A stretch of DNA of 64,000 nucleotides from Devosia sp. A8/3-2 (GCA_025452255.1 CP104974.1:310001-374000), one strand, 5' to 3'; positions 30,845-41,020 are shown, counted from the stretch's first letter. Translations and numbers: made by a program. The notes: generated from the letters alone by a model not told the origin.

Positions 30845-32249
30845 TCAGTAGCGGTATTCGCCGGACTTGAAGGGGCCATTTTGCGGCACGCCGATATAAT
30901 CGGCCCGGGTCTTGCTCAGCTTGGTGAGCTTGGCGCCCAGCTTGGCCAGTGCAGTTCGGCGACCTTTTCGTCGAGATGCTTGGGCAGGACATGCACCTTC
31001 TTTTCCAGCTTTTCGCCATTGGTCCACAGTTCGATCTGGGCCAGCGTCTGGTTGGCAAAGGAGGCCGACATCACAAAGCTGGGATGGCCGGTGGCATTGC
31101 CCAGATTGACCGAGCGCCCCTCGGACAGCAGGATCAGGCGCTTGCCATTGGGCTGCTCGATCAGGTCGACCTGCGGCTTCACATTGGTCCACTTGAAGTT
31201 TCGCAGGCCGAGCACGTCGATCTCATTGTCGAAATGGCCGATATTGCAGACAATGGCCATGTCCTTGAGATTGCGCATGTCATCGATCATCAGCACGTCG
31301 CGATTGCCCGTGGCGGTGACCACGATATCGGCGCGATGGGCAGCGTCTTCGAGGGTCACGACCTCAAAGCCTTCCATGGCCGCCTGCAAGGCTGCAGATG
31401 GGGTCGACTTCGGTGACCAGAACGCGGGCACCGGCGCCGCGCAGCGATTCCGCGGAACCCTTGCCCACATCGCCAAAGCCGCAGACGATGGCGACCTTGC
31501 CGGCCAGCATCACATCGGTGCCGCGACGGATGGCGTCGACCGTGGATTCACGGGTGCCATACTTGTTGTCGAACTTGGACTTGGTGACCGAGTCATTGAC
31601 GTTGATGGCGGGGAAAGGCAGCTCGCCCTTGGCGTGCAGCTGATAGAGCCGCATCACGCCGGTCGTGGTTTCTTCCGACACGCCACGGATATTGGCGCGG
31701 ATGGTGGAGAAGAAATTGGGCGACGTCGCCAGACGCTTCTTGATCGTGGCGAAGAAGATTTCCTCTTCCTCATTGCCGGGCTTGTCGAGGAAGGACGCGT
31801 CCTGCTCGGCCTTGGCGCCATTGAGGATATACATGGTGGCGTCGCCGCCATCATCGAGGATCATATTGGGGGTGAGGCCATTGCCCCAATCCATCATGCG
31901 GTCGGTGAAGGCCCAATATTCTTCAAGGCTCTCGCCCTTATGCGCGAACACCGGAATGCCGGCGGCAGCGATGGCGGCAGCGGCATGGTCCCGGGTCGAG
32001 AAGATATTGCAGCTGACCCAACGCACTTCAGCGCCGAGGGCGACGAGCGTCTCGATCAGCACGGCGGTCTGGATGGTCATATGGAGCGAGCCGGCAATGC
32101 GCGCGCCCTTGAGCGGCTGGGCGGCGGCATATTCCTCGCGGATGGCCATCAGGCCGGGCATTTCTGATTTCGGCGATCTGGATTTCCTTGCGGCCGAATT
32201 CGGCGAGGGAAATGTCCTTGACCGCATAGTCGGTCGATTTGGTGGTCAT
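30845..32249 (-). CDS. ahcY: Adenosylhomocysteinase, three or more frameshifts
   Basis: This NAD enzyme hydrolyses S-adenosylhomocysteine to adenosine and homocysteine in the methyl cycle. Recognisable segments in order: [60 protein letters not shown], the Rossmann motif [32 protein letters not shown], and the C-terminal [17 protein letters not shown]. The composite is about 468 aa, the family's length. Frameshifts are at 32165 (extra base in ATCGAAATG), near 31397 (extra base in TGCGCC) and near 30950 (C lost). ATG 32249 begins [11 protein letters not shown] perfect inverted repeat lies 70 bases upstream. Confidence 0.95.
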
Positions 32250-32318
32250 GGCGGGCTCCGCTTGGGCACAAGAAATCTTGCCTTTTGCTATAGCCAAGCC
32301 CGCAGCCGGGATCAACCG

Positions 32319-32340
32319 GATATAAAGATAAGTTTATATC
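32319..32340. promoter_or_regulatory. Inverted repeat GATATAAA-N6-TTTATATC upstream of ahcY (candidate SahR/SamR operator)
   Basis: A perfect 8-bp inverted repeat with spacer GATAAG lies 70-91 bases ahead of ahcY, between it and the DUF2937 gene. The pattern ATATAAAGAT resembles operators of ArsR-type SAM/SAH-responsive regulators of methionine-cycle genes in Proteobacteria, as I remember them. No regulator gene is in the window. Confidence 0.5.
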
Positions 32341-32342
32341 TC

Positions 32343-32849
32343 CTAGCGATAGAGCACTTTCTGCCGCCGCTTGAACGGCAGGGCGCAGAAGCGCCACAGG
32401 CCCGAAAGCACCAGATAGCCCAGGATGAAACCAGCGCCGGCATAAAGTATGCCCTCAACGGTGACCGGAATGGCGGGCTTATAGGCCTGCAGCGTGCGGC
32501 GGCCGATATCGGTATCGAGATAGGCCGGCAGCGACTGCAAGCGCTCGACCGCATTGGCCCCCTCGATGCGGGACAGGGTGGTACTGAGCTGTTCATAGCG
32601 CACAAAGGTGGCGGCCATGGCGGTGCCGCGCCCGACGATGAACGTGTCGGCGGCGCTTTCATAGCGCCCCAGTGCCTGTTCCCGATTGAGCCCGCCAGCA
32701 ACGGCCGCCCGGTCAAAATCCTCGGTGACGATGCGCAATTCATCGACGGCGCCGCCGAGCCGCTGGGTATATTGCTGGGCATATTCGGGAAACTGGCTGA
32801 GGATCAGCGCCAGCCCCAGCCCGCCGACCCCGGCAATAATCCGCCGCAT
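32343..32849 (-). CDS. DUF2937 membrane protein
   Basis: An intact 168-aa protein. An N-terminal helix (IIAGVGGLGLALILSQFPEY) and a C-terminal helix (GILYAGAGFILGYLVLSGLW) flank a soluble loop with QQYTQRLGGAVDELRIVTED and ALGRYESAADTFIVGRG. This arrangement matches the DUF2937 family. The function is unknown. ATG 32849 follows GGAGGTTTGT; a longer open frame upstream lacks this ribosome site. The stop lies next to the ahcY operator. Confidence 0.75.
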   Translation of the reverse strand: MRRIIAGVGGLGLALILSQFPEYAQQYTQRLGGAVDELRIVTEDFDRAAVAGGLNREQALGRYESAADTFIVGRGTAMAATFVRYEQLSTTLSRIEGANAVERLQSLPAYLDTDIGRRTLQAYKPAIPVTVEGILYAGAGFILGYLVLSGLWRFCALPFKRRQKVLYR

Positions 32850-32907
32850 ACAAACCTCCGCGTTATGAAAAGCATGTCGGGCCGGAGTTACGGTAGTATG
32901 AATGGCC

Positions 32908-33740
32908 TCAGATGCCGGCAGCAGTTTGCCCCGCCCGTGTGTCGATTGCATGGTCGACCAAAGGCGGCAATTGAACGAAGATGCCACGTCCCTCGCCGAG
33001 CGGCCCGGCCTGCGCCAATCCCTTTTCAATCGCCCCGACGCCGATGGAAAGAAAGGCGGCGCTGTCCATGATCTCGGGGGTATTGAAGCTGACCCATTCC
33101 CGCTTGCCATTGACGAATATCGGGGCGCCTTCTTGGATGAGTACCGGATTGGCGACGTAACGCCGTTCCGCCAGATGCAGGGCAGTGCAGGTGTCGAAAT
33201 CTACGCCCATGAGCAGAATTCCGGCCTCCAGCCGATATAGCGCCCCCAAGGGAGAGTGCTCGCCAAAAGGGTCGGCAAGATCGTGGCTTTGCGTCACCTC
33301 GGCCGCCAGCGGGCCTGGGGCGGAAAACGAAGTAGAGGGATGATTGCTGCGCATGCTGCCCGGCCAGTGCGAAAAAGCTCGGCCACCCGCCCCATCTGCC
33401 CGGTCGGCGTGATCTGTGCGTCGAAGGCCGGCATGGTGTCCCGGATGGGCTGATGCCATGCCTTGGGCACCGGCGGCGCCTCCCAATGCTGCGGATCGGT
33501 GAGACCAGCCGAATGGGCGGGCATAACGAGAGTGCCATCCTTGCCGATCGCGTCGAGCAGAGCCTGAACGACCGTAACGGCGCCGCCATTGACCCAGCCC
33601 AGCGCACTCAAGGACGAATGCACGACCAGCAGATCGCCTGCCTTGACGCCGAGCGCGCATATGTCGGCGAGCAGGCTATCACGCGTAACTGGCGCGGCAG
33701 TCCGCAAGACTTGGTCGGGCTCAGTCAAGGCATTCCCCAT
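32908..33740 (-). CDS. Aminoglycoside N(3)-acetyltransferase-like protein, one frameshift
   Basis: A composite of about 277 aa of the AAC(3) (Antibiotic_NAT) family. The N-terminal region is LLVVHSSLSALGWVNGGAVT and TLVMPAHSAGLTDPQHW; then, after a frameshift near 33355, RSNHPSTSFSAPGPLAAEV and FGEHSPLGALYRLEAGILLM. The HPSTSF and SPLGALY motifs bind acetyl-CoA and the acceptor amine. It is chromosomal, embedded in a housekeeping block downstream of HPr. Family members of this type often act on unknown amines, so resistance should not be assumed. Confidence 0.82.
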
Positions 33741-33762
33741 ACTGCTGGTCGAGCAGCACGGG

Positions 33763-34072
33763 CTACCCCACTGCCCCGTCGCTATCCTCGTCGAACCCGT
33801 TATTGACCAATCTGACTATGGCTTCCAGCGCCTCGCGCGCCTGTTTGCCGCTGGCCCGGACCGAGATGGTGCTCCCCGGCCCGGCGCCCAGCATCATCAG
33901 GCCCATGATGGAATTGCCGGCCACCGAAGTGCCATCCTTGATGACGGCGATGGTGGCGTCGAAGCATTCTGGCGGTGCGCACGAAGCGGGCCGAGGCGCG
34001 GGCATGCAGGCCCTTGCGGTTGACAATGGTCAATTGCTGGGCGACGGCCCGGCCCGTGCTGGCAGCATCCAT
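33763..34072 (-). CDS. ptsH: HPr phosphocarrier protein, one frameshift
   Basis: About 103 aa. The phosphorylatable histidine lies in VNRKGLHARASARFVRTA. After an extra base at 33970 is removed the frame continues ECFDATIAVIKDGTSVAGNS, IMGLMMLGAGPGSTISVRA. The Ser in NSIMGLMML is the HprK target site. Neighbouring EIIA-Man and hprK make this a regulatory phosphotransferase set (alphaproteobacterial PTS-Ntr) rather than a sugar transporter. No EI (PtsP) or permease gene is in the window. Confidence 0.9.
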
Positions 34073-34078
34073 ATAGGC

Positions 34079-34480
34079 TTACCCCGCACTCAGGATCGAA
34101 TTGGCGACGGTGATATATTTGCGGCCCGCTTCCTGCGCCAGATTGACCGCTTCCTTGATGCTCATGTCGGAGCGGACGCGGCCCAGCTTGACCAGCATGG
34201 GCAAGTTGACCCCGGCAATCACTTCCACGTCGCGGTTCTGCATCACCGAGATGGCCAGATTGGACGGCGTGCCGCCGAACATGTCGGTGAGGATGATCAC
34301 GCCTGAACCATTGTCCGCCTTGTCGACGGCGGCCAGAATGTCGTTGCGGCGATTTTCCATATTGTCATCAGGACCAATGGCGATGGTTTCGCAATAGTCC
34401 TGCGGGCCGACGACGTGTTCCAGTGCCGACTTGAACTCATTGGCGAGCGCACCATGCGTCACCAGAACCAGACCGATCAT
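34079..34480 (-). CDS. PTS EIIA component, mannose family
   Basis: An intact 133-aa protein. The active-site His lies in MIGLVLVTHGALANEFKSAL, and the family motif GVIILTDMFGGTPSNLAISV follows. It accepts phosphate from HPr. With no IIB, IIC or IID genes nearby, a regulatory role in the HPr/HprK pathway is likely. ATG 34480 is used. The frame is open further upstream, but the extension is Arg-rich and unlike the family. Confidence 0.9.
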   Translation of the reverse strand: MIGLVLVTHGALANEFKSALEHVVGPQDYCETIAIGPDDNMENRRNDILAAVDKADNGSGVIILTDMFGGTPSNLAISVMQNRDVEVIAGVNLPMLVKLGRVRSDMSIKEAVNLAQEAGRKYITVANSILSAG

Positions 34481-34659
34481 GCAACGTCCCCAGCCTGCCG
34501 AGATGCGCCTGCGTCGTGGCGCCGACGGCATTCCAGTATTGTCTGCCCCCTGCCCGCGCAAGGCCTTGTTTGGATAGCGCGCGGAGCCAGAACCCGGCCC
34601 AAAGGCGCGAGTGAAGGCCAGTCTTGCCCCGGAGCGACGGGGATTCAAGTGGTTTTTTG

Positions 34660-35130
34660 TCACGGCCGGCCTGCCGGCGGGTCTAGGGCGGCCAGAGCCT
34701 CACTTACCAACAGCATTTGATGGTCGAGCCCGATCAGCCCCGCTTGCGGCACCGGCGCACGGGGCAAAACGAGCCCCACAAGCTCGGCCGTGAAGGCGCC
34801 GGATTCGGGCATGCGCACCGAGTCCGGCACCAGATCAATGAGCAGATGCAGCGGCACGGGGCTGCGATAGGGCCGGCTGATAATCCCGCGTCCGCGCAAC
34901 TCGATCAGCCCGGCAATCGGGGTCGGAGCGCCCATCGTCAGCCCTTCAGGGCCGGCAACCAAATCGACCCGGTCATCGGCCACCAGCGCCGCATCCAGTC
35001 CCCGTGCGGCCCAGCGGTCGAGCAGGGACAGGGCCAGCAGCGATTTGCCTGAGCCGGACGGGCCGCGTAACAGCAATCCGGCGCCGCCCAGCACTATGGC
35101 CGTGCCGTGAATATTGAGGCTTTGGGGCAT
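34660..35130 (-). CDS. hprK: HPr kinase/phosphorylase, short alphaproteobacterial form
   Basis: An intact 156-aa protein made of the catalytic domain only; the N-terminal domain of Firmicute HprK is absent, as is usual in Alphaproteobacteria. Walker A GPSGSGKSLLALSLLDRWAA lies at 23-42, and LVADDRVDLVAGPEGLTMGA follows. The C-terminal part has IELRGRGIISRPY, matching the E-x-RG-x-G motif. It phosphorylates and dephosphorylates HPr on Ser. It starts nine bases after the chvG stop, so chvI-chvG-hprK are probably co-transcribed. Confidence 0.92.
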   Translation of the reverse strand: MPQSLNIHGTAIVLGGAGLLLRGPSGSGKSLLALSLLDRWAARGLDAALVADDRVDLVAGPEGLTMGAPTPIAGLIELRGRGIISRPYRSPVPLHLLIDLVPDSVRMPESGAFTAELVGLVLPRAPVPQAGLIGLDHQMLLVSEALAALDPPAGRP

Positions 35131-35138
35131 GGCGGGGG

Positions 35139-36955
35139 CTATTTGCGAGCTCGCGGCAACACAATCGTGAACACGGCGCCCGAGCGATCCCGGCGATTGG
35201 CCGCCCGGATCGTGCCCTTATGGGCGTCCACGATCTGCTTGGAGATGGAGAGACCCAGCCCCGAATGGTCGCCAAAGCTCTCGGTATCGGGCCGGTCGGT
35301 ATAAAAGCGCTGGAAGATCTTGCCGAAATCCCCGGTAATGCCGCGCCCCTCATCAGTCACCGTCACGGTGATGTCGTCGGCATCGGTGGCCAAAGCCACG
35401 GTCACCACGCCCCCTTCGGGCGAGAAGGAAACGGCATTGTCGATCAGGTTGGCAAAGACCTGCGCCAGCCGGCTTTCATGGCCATTGACGATGGCATTGC
35501 CCTTGCCGCTGCGCTTGCCCAGCACCACCGTGACATTGCGGCCCAGCGCCATGTCCTTCTGGATGCCGACCATCACATCGGCCAGTTTTTCCACATCGAT
35601 GCGATCCGAGCTTTCGCGCGCCAGTTCGGCATCGAGCCGGCTGGCGCTGGAAATGTCGGTGATCAGCCGGTCGAGGCGTTTCACATCGTGCTGGATAATG
35701 GCGTTAAGCCGGTCGCGATCCTCGGCCCGCTTGGCCAGCGGCAGGGTTTCCACCGCCGATCGTAGCGAGGTCAGCGGGTTTTTCAGTTCATGCGCCACAT
35801 CGGCCGCGAAGCGCTCGATGGCCTCGATGCGGTTATACAGCGCGTCGGTCATGCGCCGCAGTGCACCTGACAAATGCCCGATCTCGTCGGGGCGGTCGGA
35901 GAAATCGGGGATTTCGGCGCGAGCATTGCCGGCGGTCTGCACCCGCTCAGCGGCCTCGGACAGGCGCCGCATCGGTCCGGCAATGGTGCCGGCCAGCAGC
36001 AAAGACAGCGCGATCTGCACGGCCGCCGCGATCATGGCGATGCGCAGAATGCCCCAGCGCTCCTGCGACACGATGGAATCGATATCGCCCGGCGCGGTCG
36101 ACAGCAGGATGGCGCCGACCACGGCGCGCACACGCTGCACCGGCACGGCCACCGACACCACCAGCTGGTTCTGCCCATCGACACGCACGAAATCGGCCGG
36201 AGCCCCCTGCCAGTGCCGAGGCGACTTCGGGATAGCGTATACCCTCGTCGACGCCATATTCCCGGTATTTCGGATAATTGTCGCCCGGCACCCAAGCCAG
36301 CACGGCGTTCCACCAATGCCAGAGGAAGAAATCATCGCCCTTCTTGGTCTCGATGATCTGCCGCATCACCTCACCGCGGGCATAGATATTGTCGCTGTCC
36401 AAAATCATCAGCCCGCCCTGATCGTAGATACGGGCGCGGGTACGGGTGGGGGTGATCAGGTTACGCAGCAGCGGCGCGACCCGTTCGGGGCTGATCGGGA
36501 ATTCGAGCGAGGGATCGAAATAGGAGAGCGAGGACACCGTGCCGTCGCCCTGCAATTCCAGCAAGCGGTCGGGATTGACCGAGATGACATCGCTATCGAC
36601 GGTGGCCGAAGCCGCGACGGCGGCGGCGATGATTTCGCCCTGCACGCGCAACGATTGCACGCGCGTCGATCAGCCCGGCCCGCCATTGGTTGAGATACAA
36701 AATCCCCACCACCAGCACCAAAAGCCCCGCCAAGTTGAGCACGATGATGCGACGGGTAAGGCTGGAAAAGATGGTGAAATCAAGAAAGCGGCTGATGCCG
36801 CTGGCCAGCCGATAGAATGGGGCCAGCACCAGCCGCCAGCGATGGCCGCGGCGCGGCTCTGCCGGCTGGTCCTGCTCGGGTTGGGGCATAGGAGTGGCCT
36901 TGCCGGGCGCCTTGGCGTCCGGCTTCTCATCCATATCGGGGTCGATTATGGCCAC
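35139..36955 (-). CDS. chvG: ChvG/ExoS-type sensor histidine kinase, two frameshifts
   Basis: A composite of about 605 aa. After a polar N-terminus there is a first helix (IIVLNLAGLLVLVVGILYLN). A large periplasmic domain follows (about 36600-36130), then a second helix (IAMIAAAVQIALSLLLAGTI), HAMP, and HisKA with FAADVAHELKNPLTSLRSAV. The HATPase_c domain has VFANLIDNAVSFSPEGG and GDHSGLGLSISKQIVDAHKG. Frameshifts lie near 36658 (dinucleotide lost) and 36203 (extra G). It senses acid or envelope conditions in rhizobial relatives, where the periplasmic ExoR modulates it; no exoR is in this window. Confidence 0.93.
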
Positions 36956-36963
36956 TTGGGTGT

Positions 36964-37681
36964 CTATTGCTCCTTAAAGCGATAGCCGACGCCATAGAGC
37001 GTCTCGATCATTTCTGAAGTCGTCGTCGGTCGCCTTGAACTTCTTGCGCAGCCGCTTGATGTGGCTGTCAATGGTGCGATCGTCGACATAGACTTGATCG
37101 TCATAGGCCGCATCCATCAAGGCATTACGCGACTTGACGACGCCGGGGCGAAGCGCCAGCGCTTGCAGGATGAGGAATTCGGTAACGGTCAGCGTGACCC
37201 GCTGGCCCTTCCGAGTGCAGGTATGGCGCTCTTCGTCCATCACCAGCGAACCGCGCTCGATCAGTGCCTTGCCGGGCGAGGATTCCCCCGGTGCGCCGGC
37301 GGGCGCAGAAGGATCGCGCGGGGCCGAGCGACGCAGGATGGCCTTGACCCGCTCGACCAAGAGGCGCTGGCTGAACGGCTTGGTGATAAAATCGTCGGCG
37401 CCCATCTTGAGGCCGAACAGCTCGTCGATCTCTTCGTCCTTGGACGTCAGGAAGATCACCGGCACATCGGATTTCTGGCGCAGGCGGCGCAGCAATTCCA
37501 TGCCATCCATGCGCGGCATCTTGATGTCGAGGATGGCAAGGTCCGGCTTGTCGGTGGTGAGACCTTCAAGACCCGAGGCACCATCGGTATAGGTGGCGAC
37601 CTGATAACCTTCTGCTTCCAGCGTCAGCGACACTGAAGTCAGAATATTGCGGTCGTCATCTACTGGGGCAATCTTGGGCAT
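36964..37681 (-). CDS. chvI: ChvI-type response regulator, one frameshift
   Basis: About 239 aa. The receiver domain has the phosphoacceptor in [20 protein letters not shown], with the conserved Lys in DDFITKPFS. The OmpR/PhoB-type winged helix includes [20 protein letters not shown] and [20 protein letters not shown]. An extra base at 37015 breaks the C-terminus; corrected, it reads [18 protein letters not shown] and stops at 36964. ATG 37681 is used. It is divergent from pckA, which is a known ChvG/ChvI-dependent gene in Agrobacterium. Confidence 0.94.
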
Positions 37682-37934
37682 GAGCTGCCTTTCTTGTTGT
37701 GACGCTTGTAGCCGGCCGGGACTATAGCCGTTTAGGCTGCGCGTTGCAGGCGACAATTACGCGTTAAATAAGGCGCGGCCAAGTCTTGCGCAATGGCGGC
37801 CACTTCCCGCAAGCAGATGCAACTTCCGTCTTACGACCCATTTCGGGATGGTTGGCACAAGGTTATCCACCCTAATCTGGGCGCCATTGAGGGCCGCATC
37901 ATGGTGTTGCGGCGACCCTTGGAGAGTAAGCCAG

Positions 37935-39525
37935 ATGAGTGTGTTCGACCATAGCGCCCTGCGGGACCGGATTGGCAGGGCAGCCGCTTCGCTTTTCGTC
38001 AACGATATCGCCCCCAGTCTGGTTGCACACGCCGTCGCCGATGGCAGCGCCGTATTGACGGCCGATGGCGCCGTTTCGGTCCGCACCGGCGCCTTTACCG
38101 GCCGCTCGCCCAAGGACAAGTTCATCGTGCGCGACGGGCTGACCGAAAACAGCGTGTGGTGGGACAATTCGGGCGCCATGAGCCCGGCCCATTTCGATGT
38201 GCTGCTGGCCGATGCGCAGCGCACCGGCCGGCGGCCCGCTCTACCGGCAGGACCTGCTGGCCGGGGCCGATCCACGCCATCAATATGGCGTGACGGTGCT
38301 AACCCCTAGTGCCCGGCACGCCCTGTTCATCCGCAATCTTTTGATCCGCCCCGGCGAGATGGTGGAGGCATCAGCCAACCCGACCGCCGTCACCATCGTG
38401 CATGCGCCAACCTTCAAGGCCGATCCGGCCCGCCATGGCAGCCGCACTGATACGGTGATCGCGCCTCGATATGAGCCGCAATATCGTGGTGATCGCGGGC
38501 ACGCTCTATGCCGGGGAAATCAAGAAGAGCGTATTCAGCCTTTTCAACTTCCACGCACCGCGCCAAGGCGTCTTGCCCATGCACTGCTCGGCCAATCTGG
38601 GGGCCAATGGGGAGAGCGCATTGTTCTTCGGATTGTCGGGCACCGGCAAGACCACGCTGAGCAACGACCCCGATCGCCCACTGATCGGCGACGATGAACA
38701 TGGCTGGAGCGAGAATGGCGTTTTCAACCTCGAAGGCGGCTGCTACGCCAAGACCATCAAGCTGAGCCCCGCGGCAGAGCCGGAAATCCATGCCGCCACC
38801 AAGCGTTTTGGCACAGTGCTGGAAAATGTCATTCTCGATGTTAACAGTCTGCCAACATTTGATGACGTTTCGCTCACCGAAAACACCCGTGCGGCATACC
38901 CGATTCACGTGCTGCCCGCCATTGCCAAGGGCAGCGTGGGCGGGACACCGCGCACCGTGGTCTTCCTCACCGCCGACGCCTTTGGCGTCCTGCCCCCATC
39001 GCCCGGCTCACCCCGGAACAGGCAGTTTATCATTTCCTCTCCGGTTACACCGCGAAAGTGGCCGGCACCGAACGCGGCGTCACCGAGCCGCAGGCCACCT
39101 TCTCGGCCTGTTTCGGCGCCCCCTTCATGCCGCTCCATCCCACGGTTTATGGCGCCATGCTCGCCGAAAAACTCAAGGCCAGCGGGGCTTCGGCTCGGCT
39201 GATTAATACCGGCTGGACCGGTGGTGGCTACGGCCTCGGGCAAGCGCATCGACATCGCATCGACCCGCCGCCTGCTCAGTGCCGCGCTCAATGGCGAGCT
39301 GGACAAAACCGAAATGCGGACCGACGAACTCTTCGGCTTCGCCGTGCCCATTGCCGTCCCGGGCATCAATCCTACGCTGCTAACGCCCCGTGCCACTTGG
39401 GCCGACGCTGAAGCCTATGACCGCCAAGCCACCCACTCGGCCGGCCTGTTCCGCGCCAATTTCGAGAAGTTTGCCAACGAGCTGACGCGGCACCCGGGCC
39501 CAGAATGGCGCAGGCGGCGGAGTAG
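37935..39525 (+). CDS. pckA: ATP-dependent phosphoenolpyruvate carboxykinase, several frameshifts
   Basis: This enzyme converts oxaloacetate and ATP to PEP, the gateway of gluconeogenesis from C4 acids. Segments in order: [50 protein letters not shown], the kinase motif [42 protein letters not shown] and [17 protein letters not shown]. The composite is about 530 aa. Frameshifts lie near 38215, 38472, 39000, 39238 and 39488. The corrected end [12 protein letters not shown] stops at TAG 39523. ATG 37935 follows GGAGAG. A strong terminator follows. Confidence 0.95.
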
Positions 39526-39548
39526 GGATTTCGTCAATCGACGTAAAG

Positions 39549-39577
39549 AAGGGCGCCTCCGGGCGCCCTTTGTTTTG
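39549..39577 (+). terminator. Rho-independent terminator after pckA
   Basis: AAGGGCGCC-TCCG-GGCGCCCTT (39549-39570), a 9-bp stem with a 4-base loop, followed by TGTTTT. It lies 24 bases after the pckA stop. Confidence 0.88.
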
Positions 39578-39742
39578 GGTATGGGCCGCGGGCAGGGAGG
39601 GCGGAAGCCGCCAGCTACCCCACTTATCCCCGGGCCCAAATCTTCAGGCACACTTCACATCCGACAAACGGCCGGCATGGGGACGCATCTCGCAAGCCCA
39701 GAACCGTAAGGCTCGAGCTCCAGACCCGGCGCAGTGCATCAA

Positions 39743-40744
39743 TCAGTTGGGAGAGTAAAAGATATGTGAGCCGATTTCGGCGACCGCATTATAGGTATTG
39801 GCCCGGGAGGGGCGCACTGCGGTGGTGTGGTAATAGAGGGTCGAGCCCGGTACGGCGCCGACATTCTCGCCCGGGGCGAATTCGGCATAGACCTGTTGGG
39901 CCAGGTCCTTGGAGCGGACCCGGGCGCGGCGTTCGGCTGGCGCGTCGTCGCGGCCGTCGCAGGCAAAGGTGAACTGGCAGCGATAGCGGCCCTTATTGGC
40001 GTTCTGATAGATGACGCCGCACAGGGTGGACGGGAACTTGCCTGAGCGCGCACGATTGACGATGACATTGGCGACGGCGAGCTGTCCGGCTTCGCTTTCG
40101 CCACGGGCCTCGTGATAGATGGCTCGGGCGAGGCATCCGCGCTCGGTATTGGCGTGATCGAGCCGCTGGCCTGTGGTCCGGTAGCCGCTTTCGACATAGG
40201 CAGCGAGCACGGACGGGCTGAGCGCCCGCTCGGTTGGAGCGCTGGAGGTCGCGAAGCTATCAATGGCCGAGAGCGCGCCATTCCCGCCAAACGAGCCGCG
40301 GGCAATATAGCCCATCAGCACTTCGGAATTGAGCTCAGGCTGCGGCAGGGCGGCGTTGACGTCGAAATTGCGGAGCGCCTGCTGGCGCGCGACGTAATTG
40401 GACAGGAGAGCGCCAGTCAGCTTCTGCTGGCCGGGCTCGAGCGGCGCCATGGTGGCGCCTAGCGCCGGCTGGGCGCGCAGCACGGCCAGATCGGCCGGCA
40501 CATCGAGCGGGGTCACATCGGCGACAAGCAGGTTTTCAGCGTGGGCGGGAACCGGGGTAACGAATAGCACGAGCGCAACCGCGCACAGGACCAGTACATG
40601 CGAAACCGCACGCACAGCGATGACCTGCCGGGTTTGCGTCAATGCCCCGTCCTTGCCCCTGAGCCCGTCCGGCCGTTTCCGGCGGGCCTTCGCATTCATC
40701 CGTTCCGTCGTTGCGGACCGGCTTCGTCTGATAACGAGCCGCAC
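39743..40744 (-). CDS. SleB/CwlJ-type cell wall hydrolase
   Basis: An intact protein, up to 333 aa. The N-terminal part has a signal-anchor-like helix (VLVLCAVALVLFVTPVPAHA), which probably exports it. The middle 130 residues are low-complexity linker. The C-terminal hydrolase_2 domain reads CLARAIYHEARGESEAGQLA, VANVIVNRARSGKFPSTLCG, QFTFACDG and GSTLYYHTT. The Glu in YHEARGE is the expected catalytic residue. ATG 40699 (MNAKARRK) is an alternative start. Two CtrA-type boxes lie upstream, suggesting cell-cycle timing of wall cutting. Confidence 0.85.
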   Translation of the reverse strand: MRLVIRRSRSATTERMNAKARRKRPDGLRGKDGALTQTRQVIAVRAVSHVLVLCAVALVLFVTPVPAHAENLLVADVTPLDVPADLAVLRAQPALGATMAPLEPGQQKLTGALLSNYVARQQALRNFDVNAALPQPELNSEVLMGYIARGSFGGNGALSAIDSFATSSAPTERALSPSVLAAYVESGYRTTGQRLDHANTERGCLARAIYHEARGESEAGQLAVANVIVNRARSGKFPSTLCGVIYQNANKGRYRCQFTFACDGRDDAPAERRARVRSKDLAQQVYAEFAPGENVGAVPGSTLYYHTTAVRPSRANTYNAVAEIGSHIFYSPN

Positions 40745-40778
40745 CCTAACCGGGCTTGGCTCGGCTGGGAAGCCAAAA

Positions 40779-40825
40779 TTTACCGCTGGTTAACCATAGC
40801 CGTTAGCTTCTTAAGTTACGGTTAA
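40779..40825 (-). promoter_or_regulatory. Two CtrA-type boxes upstream of the SleB-like hydrolase gene
   Basis: A perfect TTAA-N7-TTAA at 40811-40825 and a one-mismatch TTTA-N7-TTAA at 40779-40793 lie 35-81 bases ahead of the hydrolase start, with starts 32 bases apart (about three helical turns). CtrA binding with this consensus is well established in Alphaproteobacteria; occupancy here is inference. Confidence 0.6.
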
Positions 40826-40961
40826 TCCAGCCGGCGCGACTTGAAAACCCTTAGCCTACAAAGGCTTGGGACGTAACAAATGAGGCTTTAAGCAGATCGA
40901 TAAAAGTTTACGGGGTTCGAGCGCCCGAAAACTATTAACAATTGGAAAGCCCGGGCCTGCG

Positions 40962-40991
40962 CAAACAAAAGAGCCCCGAGCAAAACTCGGG
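40962..40991 (-). terminator. Rho-independent terminator of the HAD gene
   Basis: Read on the minus strand, CCCGAG-TTTTG-CTCGGG (40991 down to 40975) is followed by GGCTCTTTTGTTT. It lies 30 bases beyond the stop of the HAD phosphatase gene at 41021. Confidence 0.82.
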
Positions 40992-41020
40992 ACCCTTGGA
41001 CAGGCGCAGAAGACGTGCGA

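Noticed and set aside
30770..32167. 465-codon plus-strand open frame across ahcY
   Set aside because: It is antisense to a conserved AhcY; no motif is recognisable.
32908..33740. Acquired aminoglycoside resistance gene
   Set aside because: The AAC(3)-like gene is embedded in a conserved housekeeping block with the same composition as its neighbours and no mobile element nearby.
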